A stretch of 64,000 nt of DNA from Tolypothrix tenuis PCC 7101. Lineage in GTDB: Bacteria > Cyanobacteriota > Cyanobacteriia > Cyanobacteriales > Nostocaceae. The DNA lies in contig NZ_AP018248.1 in NCBI RefSeq assembly GCF_002368295.1, positions 4,620,500 to 4,684,499 of the forward strand, given 5' to 3'. Of the stretch, positions 8,763 through 17,189 are shown one piece after another. The translations under genes and the position numbers were made by a program. The notes below the pieces were generated by a model, which was not told where the DNA came from, did not search any database, and worked only from the letters and a program-made list of their open reading frames with translations. Positions within the stretch are counted from its first letter, which is position 1. Each line of letters begins with the position of its first letter.

Positions 8763-9563
8763 CTATTTAATAGAAGTAAGTTGAGGATTAGGAATATCTA
8801 GCAAGTAGGAAAGTACTTCTTTGCGCCATGCATCATATATTGGTTCAATACCTTGGCTATTAGAACCATTAAAGTTTTCTGCATCTTGCCAGCGTTGTTT
8901 GATATAAGCAGCACGTCGCTTTTGAATTTCTTCATCTAATTCTAATAATTGTGCAGCTAGTTCAGCACGTTCATTAGACGAAGCTCGCTCAAATTTCTTA
9001 CGCCACCAATTAGCAATTGTCACTCGATGAATTGCTTCATCATCACTAAATCTTTCGCTACTTTGTTGGGCTAATACTGCATCACCAATTGTTGATGTCA
9101 GCTTATTAAACCAAACTTGGGGCAAAATATGATGCTCATAATGCAGTTCCCAAGCAATAAATCCTAGCCAGTTACGATAGGGTACATCTTCGAGAAATTC
9201 CCAATGGCGTTCGGCTTCTTTACGGATATCGTCAATCGGATCGCGTCCAGTTAGAGCAATGACTCTTTCCCGAAAAGCGATCGCATGTGCGCCGTCATCA
9301 CCAATTTGTCTACTCAAAATTAAATGCAAATCTGGGTCGGGAATCAATAAGATTGCCTTACTCGCAGCTTGCACAATAGACAAATCGTGACCACCAGTAG
9401 CAGCCCAATATTGATAGAAATGCTCTTTTTCTGCTTCTGTAATTGGCGGACGGCTGGGATGTTCGCGAGTTAATGGTACGTGTGGCGCGTGCTGACTAAA
9501 GAGTTTTTCCAGGTTTTCTTTTTCAAACTCTACACTCCAGCTTCGAGTTAAAGTTGCAGCCAT
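8763..9563 (-). CDS. Ferritin-like diiron-type protein, paralogue 1
   Basis: A 266-residue, mostly helical soluble protein that I do not recognise as a named family. Possible metal ligands are SRQIGDDGAHA, AWELHYEHHI and DDEAIHRVTIANWW, i.e. acidic-x-x-His patterns on separate helices, as in ferritin-like diiron oxygenases of the PaaA/PaaC or rubrerythrin sort. It shares these motifs and overall layout with the next gene upstream (9596-10411), from which it is 32 bases away, so the two are a cotranscribed tandem duplication and may form a heterodimer. The sulfur context suggests an oxygenase acting on an organosulfur compound; this is inference. Confidence 0.7.
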   Translation of the reverse strand: MAATLTRSWSVEFEKENLEKLFSQHAPHVPLTREHPSRPPITEAEKEHFYQYWAATGGHDLSIVQAASKAILLIPDPDLHLILSRQIGDDGAHAIAFRERVIALTGRDPIDDIRKEAERHWEFLEDVPYRNWLGFIAWELHYEHHILPQVWFNKLTSTIGDAVLAQQSSERFSDDEAIHRVTIANWWRKKFERASSNERAELAAQLLELDEEIQKRRAAYIKQRWQDAENFNGSNSQGIEPIYDAWRKEVLSYLLDIPNPQLTSIK

Positions 9564-9595
9564 AATAGGTTCCTTGAGATATTTTAGATTGCGTC

Positions 9596-10411
9596 CTAAT
9601 CGTCAATGCTGACAAGTTTGGGTAACTGAGAAACTGGAATATCGAAGAAATAAGACAATACCTCTTGTCGCCAAGTATCATAAATTACACCTGTTCCCTC
9701 AACTTCAATCCCTAGCGCCCGACGGCTAACTTTTTCATGCTCTTTTAAATAGGGATTGCGACGGCGTTGGACTTCTTCGTCTGCTTCGATTACCTGTGCA
9801 GCTAACTCAGCTTTTTCCGTTGGCGAAGCTTTGTCAAATTTACGTAACCACCACTCTGCAACACCTGCACGGTGGAATGTTTCATCTGGGATAATTCTCG
9901 CTGTTGCAAAGCTAGAGGATTCTGGATCGTACAGCCTTGATAAACGGCGATTTAATGAACCAATGGCAACAATATGATGTTCATAATGCAGCTCAAAAGC
10001 TAAAAAGCCTAACCAGCCTCGTCGGGGTATATCTCCCATAAAATCCCAATGCTTTTGTACTTGCTTTTGGATATCGTCAATGGGATCGTGACCAAATAAT
10101 GCTTCTACACGGCGACGAGTATTTTCTGCATGTGCGCCATCATCACCTAATTGGCGACTTAAAAATAACTGCAATTCTGGATCGGGAATTTTATCGATAA
10201 CGTTAGCGACAACTTGCACAATAAATAAATCATGGGCTGCACCACCAACACGGAAATGGTAGAAATTTTCTAGTTCTTCGGCTGTGGCGATCGCTTTTGG
10301 CTCTTGCAAGCGCTTTTTCGGAATATGGGGCGCGTGTTTATCAATTAACCTATCAATAGTTTCATTTTCAAATTCAATTGTCCAAGCTGGACGAGTGATA
10401 ATAACAGTCAT
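9596..10411 (-). CDS. Ferritin-like diiron-type protein, paralogue 2
   Basis: A 271-residue paralogue of the following gene. The shared blocks are HAPHIPKK, SRQLGDDGAHAE, HDPIDDIQKQVQKHW, GFLAFELHYEHHIV and PDETFHRAGVAEWW. Acidic residues and histidines recur at constant places, as expected for a four-helix diiron bundle, but no catalytic function can be assigned. It is the first gene of a two-gene minus-strand operon, divergent from the aldolase/LLM operon, and two copies of the TACGGT-type operator lie in the shared upstream region. Start is the ATG at 10411. Confidence 0.7.
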   Translation of the reverse strand: MTVIITRPAWTIEFENETIDRLIDKHAPHIPKKRLQEPKAIATAEELENFYHFRVGGAAHDLFIVQVVANVIDKIPDPELQLFLSRQLGDDGAHAENTRRRVEALFGHDPIDDIQKQVQKHWDFMGDIPRRGWLGFLAFELHYEHHIVAIGSLNRRLSRLYDPESSSFATARIIPDETFHRAGVAEWWLRKFDKASPTEKAELAAQVIEADEEVQRRRNPYLKEHEKVSRRALGIEVEGTGVIYDTWRQEVLSYFFDIPVSQLPKLVSIDD

Positions 10412-10754
10412 ATTTTGCTCCTGTGTGTGAGTTGTTCACTGATTTGGAACAGAGCCGAGTTAATCTGCCAATCTTGAATTTTTGTAACGCGAATTTATAT
10501 GTTGTAATCTCGCGTCTGTTCTTTGTCTGTTCGTAAAATTTAATGATGTGTTGCACTATCTAAAATTTGTTGTCATCCACACATTTTCTGCAACTGTGGG
10601 ATAATTCTTGGCTCATAATTAGTTAGGGTTTAAGAAAAAAGTGAGCCTAGTTGCTGGAATTTGAAATTTTACTCCCTTCTCTAGGCTCAGGCGGCATAAC
10701 TGTTCAGAACCTTGGCAATCAGCGTTTGAAAGTAAATGTTTAATTTCTTAAACC

Positions 10755-10792
10755 ATAAACTACGGTAATTTGACCAATAAACCGTAGTTTAT
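10755..10792. promoter_or_regulatory. Putative sulfur-regulon operator, site B (best copy)
   Basis: A perfect inverted repeat with 12-bp arms, ATAAACTACGGT and ACCGTAGTTTAT, separated by 14 bases. Each arm contains a TAC-S-GTA box; box centres are about two helical turns apart, as expected for two protein dimers bound on one face. It lies between divergent operons. Confidence 0.65.
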
Positions 10793-10883
10793 AAATATGA
10801 GATTTGCATATATGGCGATAAAAAACAAGGGGTGAGATTTTCAAGCTTGCTTCTTGAGGTGAACTGTGGTAGGTTCATATTGC

Positions 10884-10921
10884 AGAAAATACAGTAGCTC
10901 GACTGATTTACCGTAGTTTAA
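10884..10921. promoter_or_regulatory. Putative sulfur-regulon operator, site C
   Basis: A second copy in the same intergenic region: ACAGT, 14 bases, ACCGT, followed by AGTTTAA as in site B. The right half matches site B almost exactly (TTACCGTAGTTTAA). The left half is degenerate. Confidence 0.55.
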
Positions 10922-11167
10922 TAAAAAATGTTACTAACCTACTCCAAAGAGTTGCTGTGCTAGATAATTTCCTACCTAACTTTGGGTAAATAGTAATGAG
11001 CCGAAAGATTTTATTAATTCAGTGCGATCGCGTCTGTTAAGAAATTTCATCAAATAATTCTGCTAATAGTTTGACGGTGTAGTCATCTGAATCGTCACGC
11101 CTAATATATCAGGCTATTTCATGGCTGTATTTATTAAATAATCTTCTATTTATAGGAGTCGAAAATC

Positions 11168-11947
11168 ATGGTGCAAACTTCCATCGTCCGCAATGGTACT
11201 CTCGTTAAACCACCAACCTTTACCTCCACAGAAGCAGAACGTCGTCATCGCAAAGAACGGTTAGCAGCAGCTTTACGCATTTTTGCCCGTTTAGGTTTTG
11301 CTCAAGGATTAGGAGGACACATCACAGCCCGCGATCCTGAACTTACCGATCATTTTTGGGTTAATCCTTTTGGGATTCATTTCAGCCGCGTGCGTGTTTC
11401 TGACTTAATCTTGGTGAATGCTCAAGGTGAAGTTGTTCAAGGTAATGGCGCACTCAATCAAGCAGCTTATGCTATTCACTCCCAAATTCACGAAGCCCGT
11501 CCAGATGTAGTAGCGGCGGCTCATGCTCATTCCTTCTATGGCAAAACTTGGTCAGCACTAGGTCGCTTAATCGATCCGATTACTCAAGATTCTGCTGTGT
11601 TCTATCAAGATCATGCTTTATTTGATGATTACAAAGGCATTGTGTTGGATACCAGTGAAGGAAAACGCATTGCGGAAGGATTAGGTAATAAAAAAGCGGC
11701 AATCCTCCGCAATCATGGATTATTAACAGTAGGACATACTGTAGACGAGGCGGCTTGGTGGTTCATTCGTCTAGAAGATGCGACTAAATCCCAGTTGCTA
11801 GCAGAATCCGTAGGTACACCCATTCCTATTGAGCATGATCTCGCTTTGAGTATTCAACAACGCAATGGTACTCATGAAGCAGGTTGGCGTGCATTCCAAT
11901 ATTTGTGGGATGAAATTACCCGCGATCAACCAGACTTATTGGATTGA
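11168..11947 (+). CDS. Class II aldolase/adducin family protein
   Basis: A 259-residue cytoplasmic zinc-dependent aldolase-fold protein. The zinc histidines are visible in AAHAHSFYGKTWSALGR (His-x-His) and in AAILRNHGLLTVGHTVDEA (third His). The family cleaves or epimerises phosphorylated sugars, and some members act on other hydroxy-carbonyl substrates; here the substrate is unknown. It leads an operon with an LLM monooxygenase and an HbpS-like protein, so it may handle the carbon skeleton around a desulfonation step. ATG at 11168 with a GGAG element about 8 bases upstream. Confidence 0.85.
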   Translation: MVQTSIVRNGTLVKPPTFTSTEAERRHRKERLAAALRIFARLGFAQGLGGHITARDPELTDHFWVNPFGIHFSRVRVSDLILVNAQGEVVQGNGALNQAAYAIHSQIHEARPDVVAAAHAHSFYGKTWSALGRLIDPITQDSAVFYQDHALFDDYKGIVLDTSEGKRIAEGLGNKKAAILRNHGLLTVGHTVDEAAWWFIRLEDATKSQLLAESVGTPIPIEHDLALSIQQRNGTHEAGWRAFQYLWDEITRDQPDLLD

Positions 11948-11989
11948 TAGCGATTGAAATTGGACTGACGTAAAAATCGCAGATAATCA

Positions 11990-12020
11990 AACCGCAGAGG
12001 ACGCAGAGGACACAGAGTTT
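11990..12020. repeat. Dispersed GCAGAGG-type repeat
   Basis: Tandem-like units CCGCAGAGGACGCAGAGGAC lie in the 163-base gap between the aldolase and LLM genes. The same sequence family forms the hairpin at 19507-19576, so it is a dispersed repeat rather than operon-specific sequence. Confidence 0.55.
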
Positions 12021-12110
12021 GAGAGGTTTTTTGCATCAGTCTTATGAAAATTAGGGACTGGAGAAAACTTTCCTCATCCCTAATTAAAATTATTTGTAGG
12101 AGAATTGATC

Positions 12111-13211
12111 GTGCCAGTAGAGTTTATTGGGTTAATCCGCACCAAACCTGCTTCGGAGTTAAACAGTTTACCGGGTAGTCTAGCGGATGATATTATTGAC
12201 CCCGCCTATGTGCGTGAGTTTGCCCAAGCTCATGAACAAGGGGATTTTGATAAGGTACTAATCGGCTATAGCTCTAGTAGTCCTGATGGTTTTACCGTTG
12301 CTACCCATGCAGCTGCATTTACTGAGCGCTTAGGCTTTTTGATTGCTCATCGTCCAGGTTTTGTTGCACCAACTTTAGCAGCACGCAAAGCCGCTACCCT
12401 CGACCATTTCACCAATGGTCGGATTGCGGTACATATTATCACTGGCGGTAGTGATGCAGACCAGCAAAGAGATGGTGATTGGCTTGACCATGACAACCGC
12501 TATCGTCGTACAGATGAGTATTTAGAAATAGTCCGTCGTGTTTGGACAAGCGATACACCCTTCGATTACGAGGGTGAATTTTATCGTGTTAAAGATGCTT
12601 TCTCTGCCATTAAGCCACTGCAAAAGCCTCATATTCCCCTTTACTTTGGCGGTGCATCCGGCCCAGCCGTAGGAGTAGGAGCCAAGCATAGTAACGTTTA
12701 TGCTTTGTGGGGTGAGCCTATAGCCGCAGTGAAAGAACGGATTGCTCAAGTTAAGGCTGCTTTACCTCCTGATCGCTCTATTCGCTTTAGTGTATCTCTG
12801 CGTCCTATTTTAGGTGTGACAGAAGAACAGGCTTGGGAAAGAGCCAGAAATATTTTAGGGCGGATTCAAGAACAACGCGGAGGTGCAAAAGTCGCGCCCC
12901 CAGCTAGACCACAGGCGGTAGGTTCGCAACGGTTACTGGATTTTGCAGCTAAAAGCGAGATTTACGATAAACGTTTATGGACACCGATCGCAGCTGCTAC
13001 TGGTGCCGCAGGTAACACAACTGCATTAGTGGGAACACCGGAACAAGTTGCAGAAGCTTTAGTTGATTACTATGACGCAGGTGTCACTACATTACTAATT
13101 CGGGGCTTCGATCCGCTACCAGATGCCATTGATTACGGGCGGGAAGTTATTCCTTTAGTGCGGAAAGAAGTAGCAAAACGAGAACGCCAAGCTGTTACAG
13201 TTGGGAGATAA
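12111..13211 (+). CDS. LLM-class FMNH2-dependent monooxygenase, SsuD-like
   Basis: A 366-residue alkanesulfonate monooxygenase-like enzyme. Clear family segments are RPGFVAPTLAARKAATLDHF, NGRIAVHIITGGSDADQQRD, WLDHDNRYRRTDEYLEIVRR, PHIPLYFGGASGPAVGVG and a C-terminal ALVGTPEQVAEALVDYYDAG. It should take reduced flavin from a partner reductase, none of which is in the window, and release sulfite and an aldehyde. At the position I align with SsuD Arg226-x-His228 it reads S-L-R, so it is not a canonical SsuD. The GTG at 12111 is chosen: AGGAG lies 8 bases before it and too close to the TTG at 12105. Confidence 0.87.
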   Translation: MPVEFIGLIRTKPASELNSLPGSLADDIIDPAYVREFAQAHEQGDFDKVLIGYSSSSPDGFTVATHAAAFTERLGFLIAHRPGFVAPTLAARKAATLDHFTNGRIAVHIITGGSDADQQRDGDWLDHDNRYRRTDEYLEIVRRVWTSDTPFDYEGEFYRVKDAFSAIKPLQKPHIPLYFGGASGPAVGVGAKHSNVYALWGEPIAAVKERIAQVKAALPPDRSIRFSVSLRPILGVTEEQAWERARNILGRIQEQRGGAKVAPPARPQAVGSQRLLDFAAKSEIYDKRLWTPIAAATGAAGNTTALVGTPEQVAEALVDYYDAGVTTLLIRGFDPLPDAIDYGREVIPLVRKEVAKRERQAVTVGR

Positions 13212-13216
13212 AAATT

Positions 13217-13651
13217 ATGGTACAAACATCTACATCTAAAAGAACTGTTGAATTAATTACAGTTGATACTGCATTAGCCGCAGTCAAAGCAGGTTTAAAG
13301 GAAAGCCAAAATTTAGGTGCTAACGTATCTATTGCTGTTTACAACTCCCTTTTAACTTTGGTAGCCTTTGCACATGGTGATGATGCACCGCCTCACAGTG
13401 TGCAAACAAGCAAACGCAAAGCGCAAACAGCAGCTTCGATTCGTCGCCCTACAGGAACCTTTGCCGATCATTTGGCTGTAGCATTACCGTTAGCTTCGGG
13501 AAATTTGTTAACAAATCTCGGTGGAGGTTTACCTATTCGCTTTGGTGGTGATCATGTAGGAGCCATCGGTGTTGGCGGTGGTACTGTTGAACAGGATATT
13601 GCGATCGCCAAAGCCGCGTTAAGTGCGATCGGTGCAGAGCCAATAGATTAA
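13217..13651 (+). CDS. HbpS/GlcG-like (DUF336) protein
   Basis: A 144-residue small soluble protein of the heme-binding HbpS/GlcG group. Typical features are ANVSIAVYNSLLTLVAFAHG, the Lys-rich KRKAQTAASIRRPTG helix, GLPIRFGGDHVGAIGVGGG and a C-terminal D-I-A-I-A-K-A-A-L helix. Members bind heme or act as accessory redox or sensing proteins; the role is usually inferred from neighbours. It begins 5 bases after the LLM stop, so the two are translationally linked. Whether it binds heme or flavin here is unknown. Confidence 0.8.
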   Translation: MVQTSTSKRTVELITVDTALAAVKAGLKESQNLGANVSIAVYNSLLTLVAFAHGDDAPPHSVQTSKRKAQTAASIRRPTGTFADHLAVALPLASGNLLTNLGGGLPIRFGGDHVGAIGVGGGTVEQDIAIAKAALSAIGAEPID

Positions 13652-13652
13652 A

Positions 13653-13683
13653 TGGGCATTGGGCATTGGGCATTGGGCATGGG
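13653..13683. repeat. GGGCATT heptamer array
   Basis: Four to five consecutive GGGCATT units directly after the HbpS-like stop codon; a typical cyanobacterial short tandem repeat. Confidence 0.8.
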
Positions 13684-13767
13684 AAGATTGATTTTTATTG
13701 TTCTTTGTGAGCCTTTAACACGCATACTCAACAACGCCCAAACATTTATGCAAGAAGTCTATTAGTT

Positions 13768-13862
13768 ATACCAATTTGAAAAAAGAATGCGATATATACA
13801 CAACTTCAACGCCTTGCTCTGTCTGGATTCTTAATTTTGAATTTTGAATTTTGAATTGGTAT
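13768..13862. repeat. Small element with ATACCAATT/AATTGGTAT ends
   Basis: A 95-base segment is bounded by perfect 9-bp inverted ends and contains tandem TTTTGAA units near its right end. Similar ATACCAATT ends occur elsewhere in the window (near 21810, 54165 and 63738). It ends 19 bases before the next start codon. Confidence 0.45.
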
Positions 13863-13881
13863 TATCTACCCCATTTGAGCG

Positions 13882-15066
13882 ATGATTCTTAGCCATTACC
13901 CTGGTTCCATTGTCGGAAGCGATCGCTTTTTGGCTCCGACAGATTTCCCCGACAGCCCTCTCTCTCAAGCATTAAAACAGCCTGTATTGTTGGGGTTATT
14001 TCTCCCCATCCAAGCAGGCGGTTGGAGTGCTTCTACATTACCACGCACTACCGACTGGAGCTTTGAATACAACAAGGATTTGGTGCTGAAAACTGAGGCG
14101 CTGGGTTTTGATTTAGTATTTGCGCTGTCACAATGGTTACCTAAAGGCGGCTATGGTGGTGTGTTCAATGGTCAAGCGCTGGATTCTTTTGTGACTACAG
14201 CTGCACTCACCAGCGTGACACAGAAGATTATGCTCATCTCTACCATTCATGTGTTGTACGGGCCGATTCATCCCTTGCACTTAGCTAAATATGGCGCAAC
14301 ACTCGACCATATATCAGGGGGGCGCTGGGGTATTAACGTGGTGACTGGACACCGCGCTGTTGAACATGAAATGTTTGGTTGGAATCGGATTGAGCACGAT
14401 CATCGTTATGAACTTGCAGCTGAGTTTATCGAAGTACTGCAACGTTTATGGGGTGATAATGAAAATTTCTCATTTGAGGGTAAGTCCTCGTGGAAACTCA
14501 ATGGTGCTTATGTAACGCCTAAGCCCAAATATGGCCGTCCGGTGCTAGTCAATGCGACAGGCTCAGATGCAGGTATTTCCTTTGCTGCACGTTATTCTGA
14601 CATTGTGTTTATTACCAGCCCAGCAGGTTCAGATTTTGAGAGTGCCATTGAAGCATTACCCCCACATACTAAAAGAGTAAAGCAAGCTGCACGGGATATC
14701 GGGCGGGAAGTGCGGACACTCCTCAACCCGATGGTAATTAGCCGCGAAACTGAGCGCGAAACTTGGGAATATCACGATGCGATAGTCGCTCATGCTGACT
14801 CAGCCGCACCTTTAGGCTTTAGCAGATTTGATAGTGACGCACACGCTTGGAAAGGTCGCGTCGGTAGAGATGAACCAAAGCGGCGGGCTATTGGTGGTAA
14901 CATCGAGGTCATTGGTACACCTGAGCAGGTAGTCGAGCAGTTTGTCCAGTTGAAAGAGGCTGGTATTGATGGCTTGCAGTTGAGCTTTTATGACTTTAAG
15001 CCTGATTTGGAATTTTTTGGCGATCGCATCCTCCCACTCATGAAGCAGGCAGGTCTGAGGGTATAA
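13882..15066 (+). CDS. LLM-class monooxygenase, SfnG/RutA-like
   Basis: A 394-residue flavin monooxygenase. The N-terminal GWSASTLPRTTDWSFEYNKD and FDLVFALSQWLPKGGYGG resemble dimethylsulfone monooxygenase SfnG. The parts LDHISGGRWGINVVTGHRAV, VNATGSDAGISFAARYSDIV and DGLQLSFYDF are shared with SfnG and pyrimidine monooxygenase RutA. In a sulfur island a sulfone or sulfonate substrate is more likely, but RutA-like chemistry cannot be excluded. It lies 230 bases after the HbpS-like gene, past repeats, so it may have its own promoter. No clear Shine-Dalgarno is seen before the ATG. Confidence 0.83.
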   Translation: MILSHYPGSIVGSDRFLAPTDFPDSPLSQALKQPVLLGLFLPIQAGGWSASTLPRTTDWSFEYNKDLVLKTEALGFDLVFALSQWLPKGGYGGVFNGQALDSFVTTAALTSVTQKIMLISTIHVLYGPIHPLHLAKYGATLDHISGGRWGINVVTGHRAVEHEMFGWNRIEHDHRYELAAEFIEVLQRLWGDNENFSFEGKSSWKLNGAYVTPKPKYGRPVLVNATGSDAGISFAARYSDIVFITSPAGSDFESAIEALPPHTKRVKQAARDIGREVRTLLNPMVISRETERETWEYHDAIVAHADSAAPLGFSRFDSDAHAWKGRVGRDEPKRRAIGGNIEVIGTPEQVVEQFVQLKEAGIDGLQLSFYDFKPDLEFFGDRILPLMKQAGLRV

Positions 15067-15164
15067 ATTACCTATAAATTAACATTTACAACTGAAAATT
15101 TTACCTTGATCATCTGCATAGAAGTTAATACTTTCCTGGTGAAACAATCAGGATTTTAATTGAT

Positions 15165-15203
15165 TAATTATTTTTCTATAAAAATTAAATAGAAAAATAA
15201 TTA
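15165..15203. terminator. AT-rich long-stem hairpin
   Basis: A 15-bp perfect stem (TAATTATTTTTCTAT / ATAGAAAAATAATTA) with a 9-base loop lies 100 bases after the LLM stop. It has no GC core, so terminator function is uncertain. Confidence 0.35.
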
Positions 15204-15321
15204 TCCAATTTTTGCTATGTTGCCCAATGCTTGATAGGGGTAAATATTCAATCAAAAATCTCTTGATTTTGGTTAGTATATATGCAATTATAATTTTCAA
15301 TACCATTAAATCTACTCGCTT

Positions 15322-15356
15322 ATGGTAGTTAAATTGGAAGGGAATTTAACTACCAT
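15322..15356. other. Perfect 14-bp hairpin
   Basis: ATGGTAGTTAAATT and its exact complement flank a purine loop ggaaggg. The structure is intergenic and may be a terminator, a small-RNA stem or an operator. Confidence 0.4.
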
Positions 15357-15523
15357 CTTATTTAATGAATTATCATATAAACTTAATTTATAGATGATTT
15401 ATACAGCGTAAAGCACAGCTTTTTACGTCTCATGTTTAATGAAAGATTGGCAATATATTTTCCTAAATAAAATAATTTGCTTAATATTACTTTACTACTA
15501 GGTAATTAGTTTTTTAAATATTT

Positions 15524-15660
15524 AGGACTTACGCAAGTGTCACATTATTTTTCTTTTAGGCTGTCCAGCGTCTACCATCAAAAGTCTAAAAAATCTGAAT
15601 TTTGACCCTTGACTCTTGACTCTTCAACCAGAAGATAGGTGTACCAGTTGCGTAAGTCCT
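15524..15660. mobile_element. MITE-like element, AGGACTTACGCAA family
   Basis: A 137-base non-coding segment is bounded by perfect 13-bp inverted repeats (AGGACTTACGCAA / TTGCGTAAGTCCT). A shorter relative with imperfect ends lies at 19355-19444. No transposase is encoded, so any movement would depend on an enzyme elsewhere. Confidence 0.6.
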
Positions 15661-15705
15661 GAATTTGTTCCTATCCGCTTTTCAATCTGCGAGGAGAGTA
15701 ATCAT

Positions 15706-16716
15706 ATGAGGCTAAAACGCCGTGAATTGCTGGGTTTGGGTATATCAACAGCAGCTTTGGCAGCTTGCGGTAAATTGGCTAATTCTCCATCCAACACATC
15801 TAATAATACTACCCCTGTAGCAGCTAACACTGACGTGAGTTCTGCCAAATTGCGTCTAGGCTTTCAACCACCATACGTTGCTGTATATGCATTAAGAGAA
15901 CAAAAGTTATTAGAGAAAGCTTTGGCAGAAAAATCAACTAGTGTTGAGTTTCGCCGGATGCTATCACTCAAACCAGTTACAGAAGCCCTATCTGCTAGCG
16001 CTATTGATTTGGGTTTAGGTGGTACACCAGTAGCCGCAATTGCATCTGGGCAACCTATTAAGATAATTACTTTAGTTGAACGTAGTCCTAAAACCCATGC
16101 TTTGTTAGTTTTACCTAATTCACCCATCAAAAAAATTGCTGATTTAAAAGGTAAAAAACTCGGTAATCCATCAGGAAAAAGCTACTATTTTGCAATTAGA
16201 GTATTAGAACGTGCTGGACTCAAAGATAGTGATATAGAATGGGTACAAATTGAAAATGATGCAGGTAGAGCTGCATTATTATCAGGTGCTATTGATGTTT
16301 GGGGTACATGGGACCCTTTTTATGCGAGTGCTGAAGTTGCAAAAGAAGTAGTACCCTTAGTTGATGGTGAAGGTTATCAGTTAAATTATGTAGCTTTATT
16401 TGGGCGAACAGATTATATAGAAAAGAATCCAGAGACTATACAAAAATTTTTGCAAGCCTATAAACAAGCAATATCTTGGGCAAAAGATAACCGTCAAGCA
16501 GCAGTAGATATTTTGGTTAAAGAAAATAAGTTATCACCACAGGCGGCTGATTTAACTTTAGGTCGTCGCAACCTGATATTTGAAGTTCCAAATGATGAGT
16601 ATCGCCAAGAATTAATCAATCAGTCTCAATTACTGACTCGTCTAGGACTGATCAAACAACAGCCAAATTGGGATAGCGCAATTGATACAACGGTGGCTAA
16701 AGCGATCGCATCCTGA
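15706..16716 (+). CDS. SsuA-like ABC substrate-binding protein, Tat/lipoprotein signal
   Basis: A 336-residue sulfonate/nitrate/taurine-type binding protein. The N-terminus MRLKRRELLGLGISTAALAA has a twin-arginine and a lipobox ending L-A-A-C, suggesting Tat export followed by lipidation. The binding fold shows LGLGGTPVAAIASGQPIKI, IADLKGKKLGNPSGKSYYF and IDVWGTWDPFYASAEVAK. The ATG at 15706 has GGAGAG upstream; a longer frame from 15616 starts inside a MITE-like repeat and is rejected. It has diverged from the paralogues at 1-695 and 7386-8480 and probably binds a different ligand. Confidence 0.88.
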   Translation: MRLKRRELLGLGISTAALAACGKLANSPSNTSNNTTPVAANTDVSSAKLRLGFQPPYVAVYALREQKLLEKALAEKSTSVEFRRMLSLKPVTEALSASAIDLGLGGTPVAAIASGQPIKIITLVERSPKTHALLVLPNSPIKKIADLKGKKLGNPSGKSYYFAIRVLERAGLKDSDIEWVQIENDAGRAALLSGAIDVWGTWDPFYASAEVAKEVVPLVDGEGYQLNYVALFGRTDYIEKNPETIQKFLQAYKQAISWAKDNRQAAVDILVKENKLSPQAADLTLGRRNLIFEVPNDEYRQELINQSQLLTRLGLIKQQPNWDSAIDTTVAKAIAS

Positions 16717-16778
16717 ATCCGCCCAATTAGCATCCCAAATTGACAAAATTCACAGTAACAACTTTTAATACCACCTCT

Positions 16779-16814
16779 AAACCCAGCAATTAGCAATAAA
16801 TGCTGGGTTTTTCC
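16779..16814 (+). terminator. Rho-independent terminator
   Basis: A 10-bp perfect stem AAACCCAGCA / TGCTGGGTTT with a 12-base loop and trailing T-run, 63 bases after the SsuA-like stop. A classic intrinsic terminator. Confidence 0.8.
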
Positions 16815-16932
16815 TATTTTTTAGGCGAATATCAAAATTTCAATTTTGCCAATCTTGTATACCTGCACCTAAATTCAGTGCCTTTGGACTGCTTGCTTTT
16901 TTTTAAAGCTTATGACATGATACTTAATACAA

Positions 16933-16970
16933 ATAAACTACGTTAATTCGATAGACTTAATGTAGTTTTG
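16933..16970. promoter_or_regulatory. Putative sulfur-regulon operator, site D
   Basis: ATAAACTACG and GTAGTTT occur at exactly the same spacing as in site B at 10755, with inner bases TTAATTCGA versus GTAATTTGA. The arms pair with one mismatch over 12 positions. It lies 220 bases before groES. Confidence 0.5.
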
Positions 16971-17189
16971 ACCTCCACGACTAGCAATTCCTGATTTTGC
17001 TCACTATTCGTTGGATTGGTTTAATTAAAAAACCTTTCATGCCTAATGTTTGGTTTGAGAAACAATAGGCATGATCAATTACCCTCTCAATTAGACTTGT
17101 CCAATTGAGCAAAAATTCCCTGACATTCAGTTCATCACTTAATTACACCTATTTGTTGACCTTCAAAAAGTTAGTTTGGAGAATTTTGT

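Larger units (their letters stand above)
10412..11167. other. Long divergent regulatory region
   Basis: These 756 bases hold no convincing gene. They separate the ferritin-like operon from the aldolase/LLM operon. They contain two operator candidates (10755-10792, 10884-10921) and a 9-bp inverted repeat TGAGCCTAG/CTAGGCTCA (10642-10650 and 10681-10689). A GGAG element lies about 8 bases before the start codon at 11168. Confidence 0.6.
15067..15705. other. Gene-free region with hairpins and a MITE-like element
   Basis: This AT-rich stretch has no supported gene. It contains two long-stem hairpins (15165-15203, 15322-15356) and a MITE-like element (15524-15660). The ribosome-binding site of the next gene, GGAGAG, is at its end. 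Confidence 0.6.
16717..17189. other. Intergenic region upstream of groESL
   Basis: It contains the terminator of the SsuA-like gene (16779-16814) and operator candidate D (16933-16970). I do not see the CIRCE sequence TTAGCACTC or its complement, which usually marks HrcA-controlled groESL. Confidence 0.6.

Noticed and set aside
16717..17189. CIRCE/HrcA operator upstream of groES
   Set aside because: I looked for TTAGCACTC and GAGTGCTAA and found neither.
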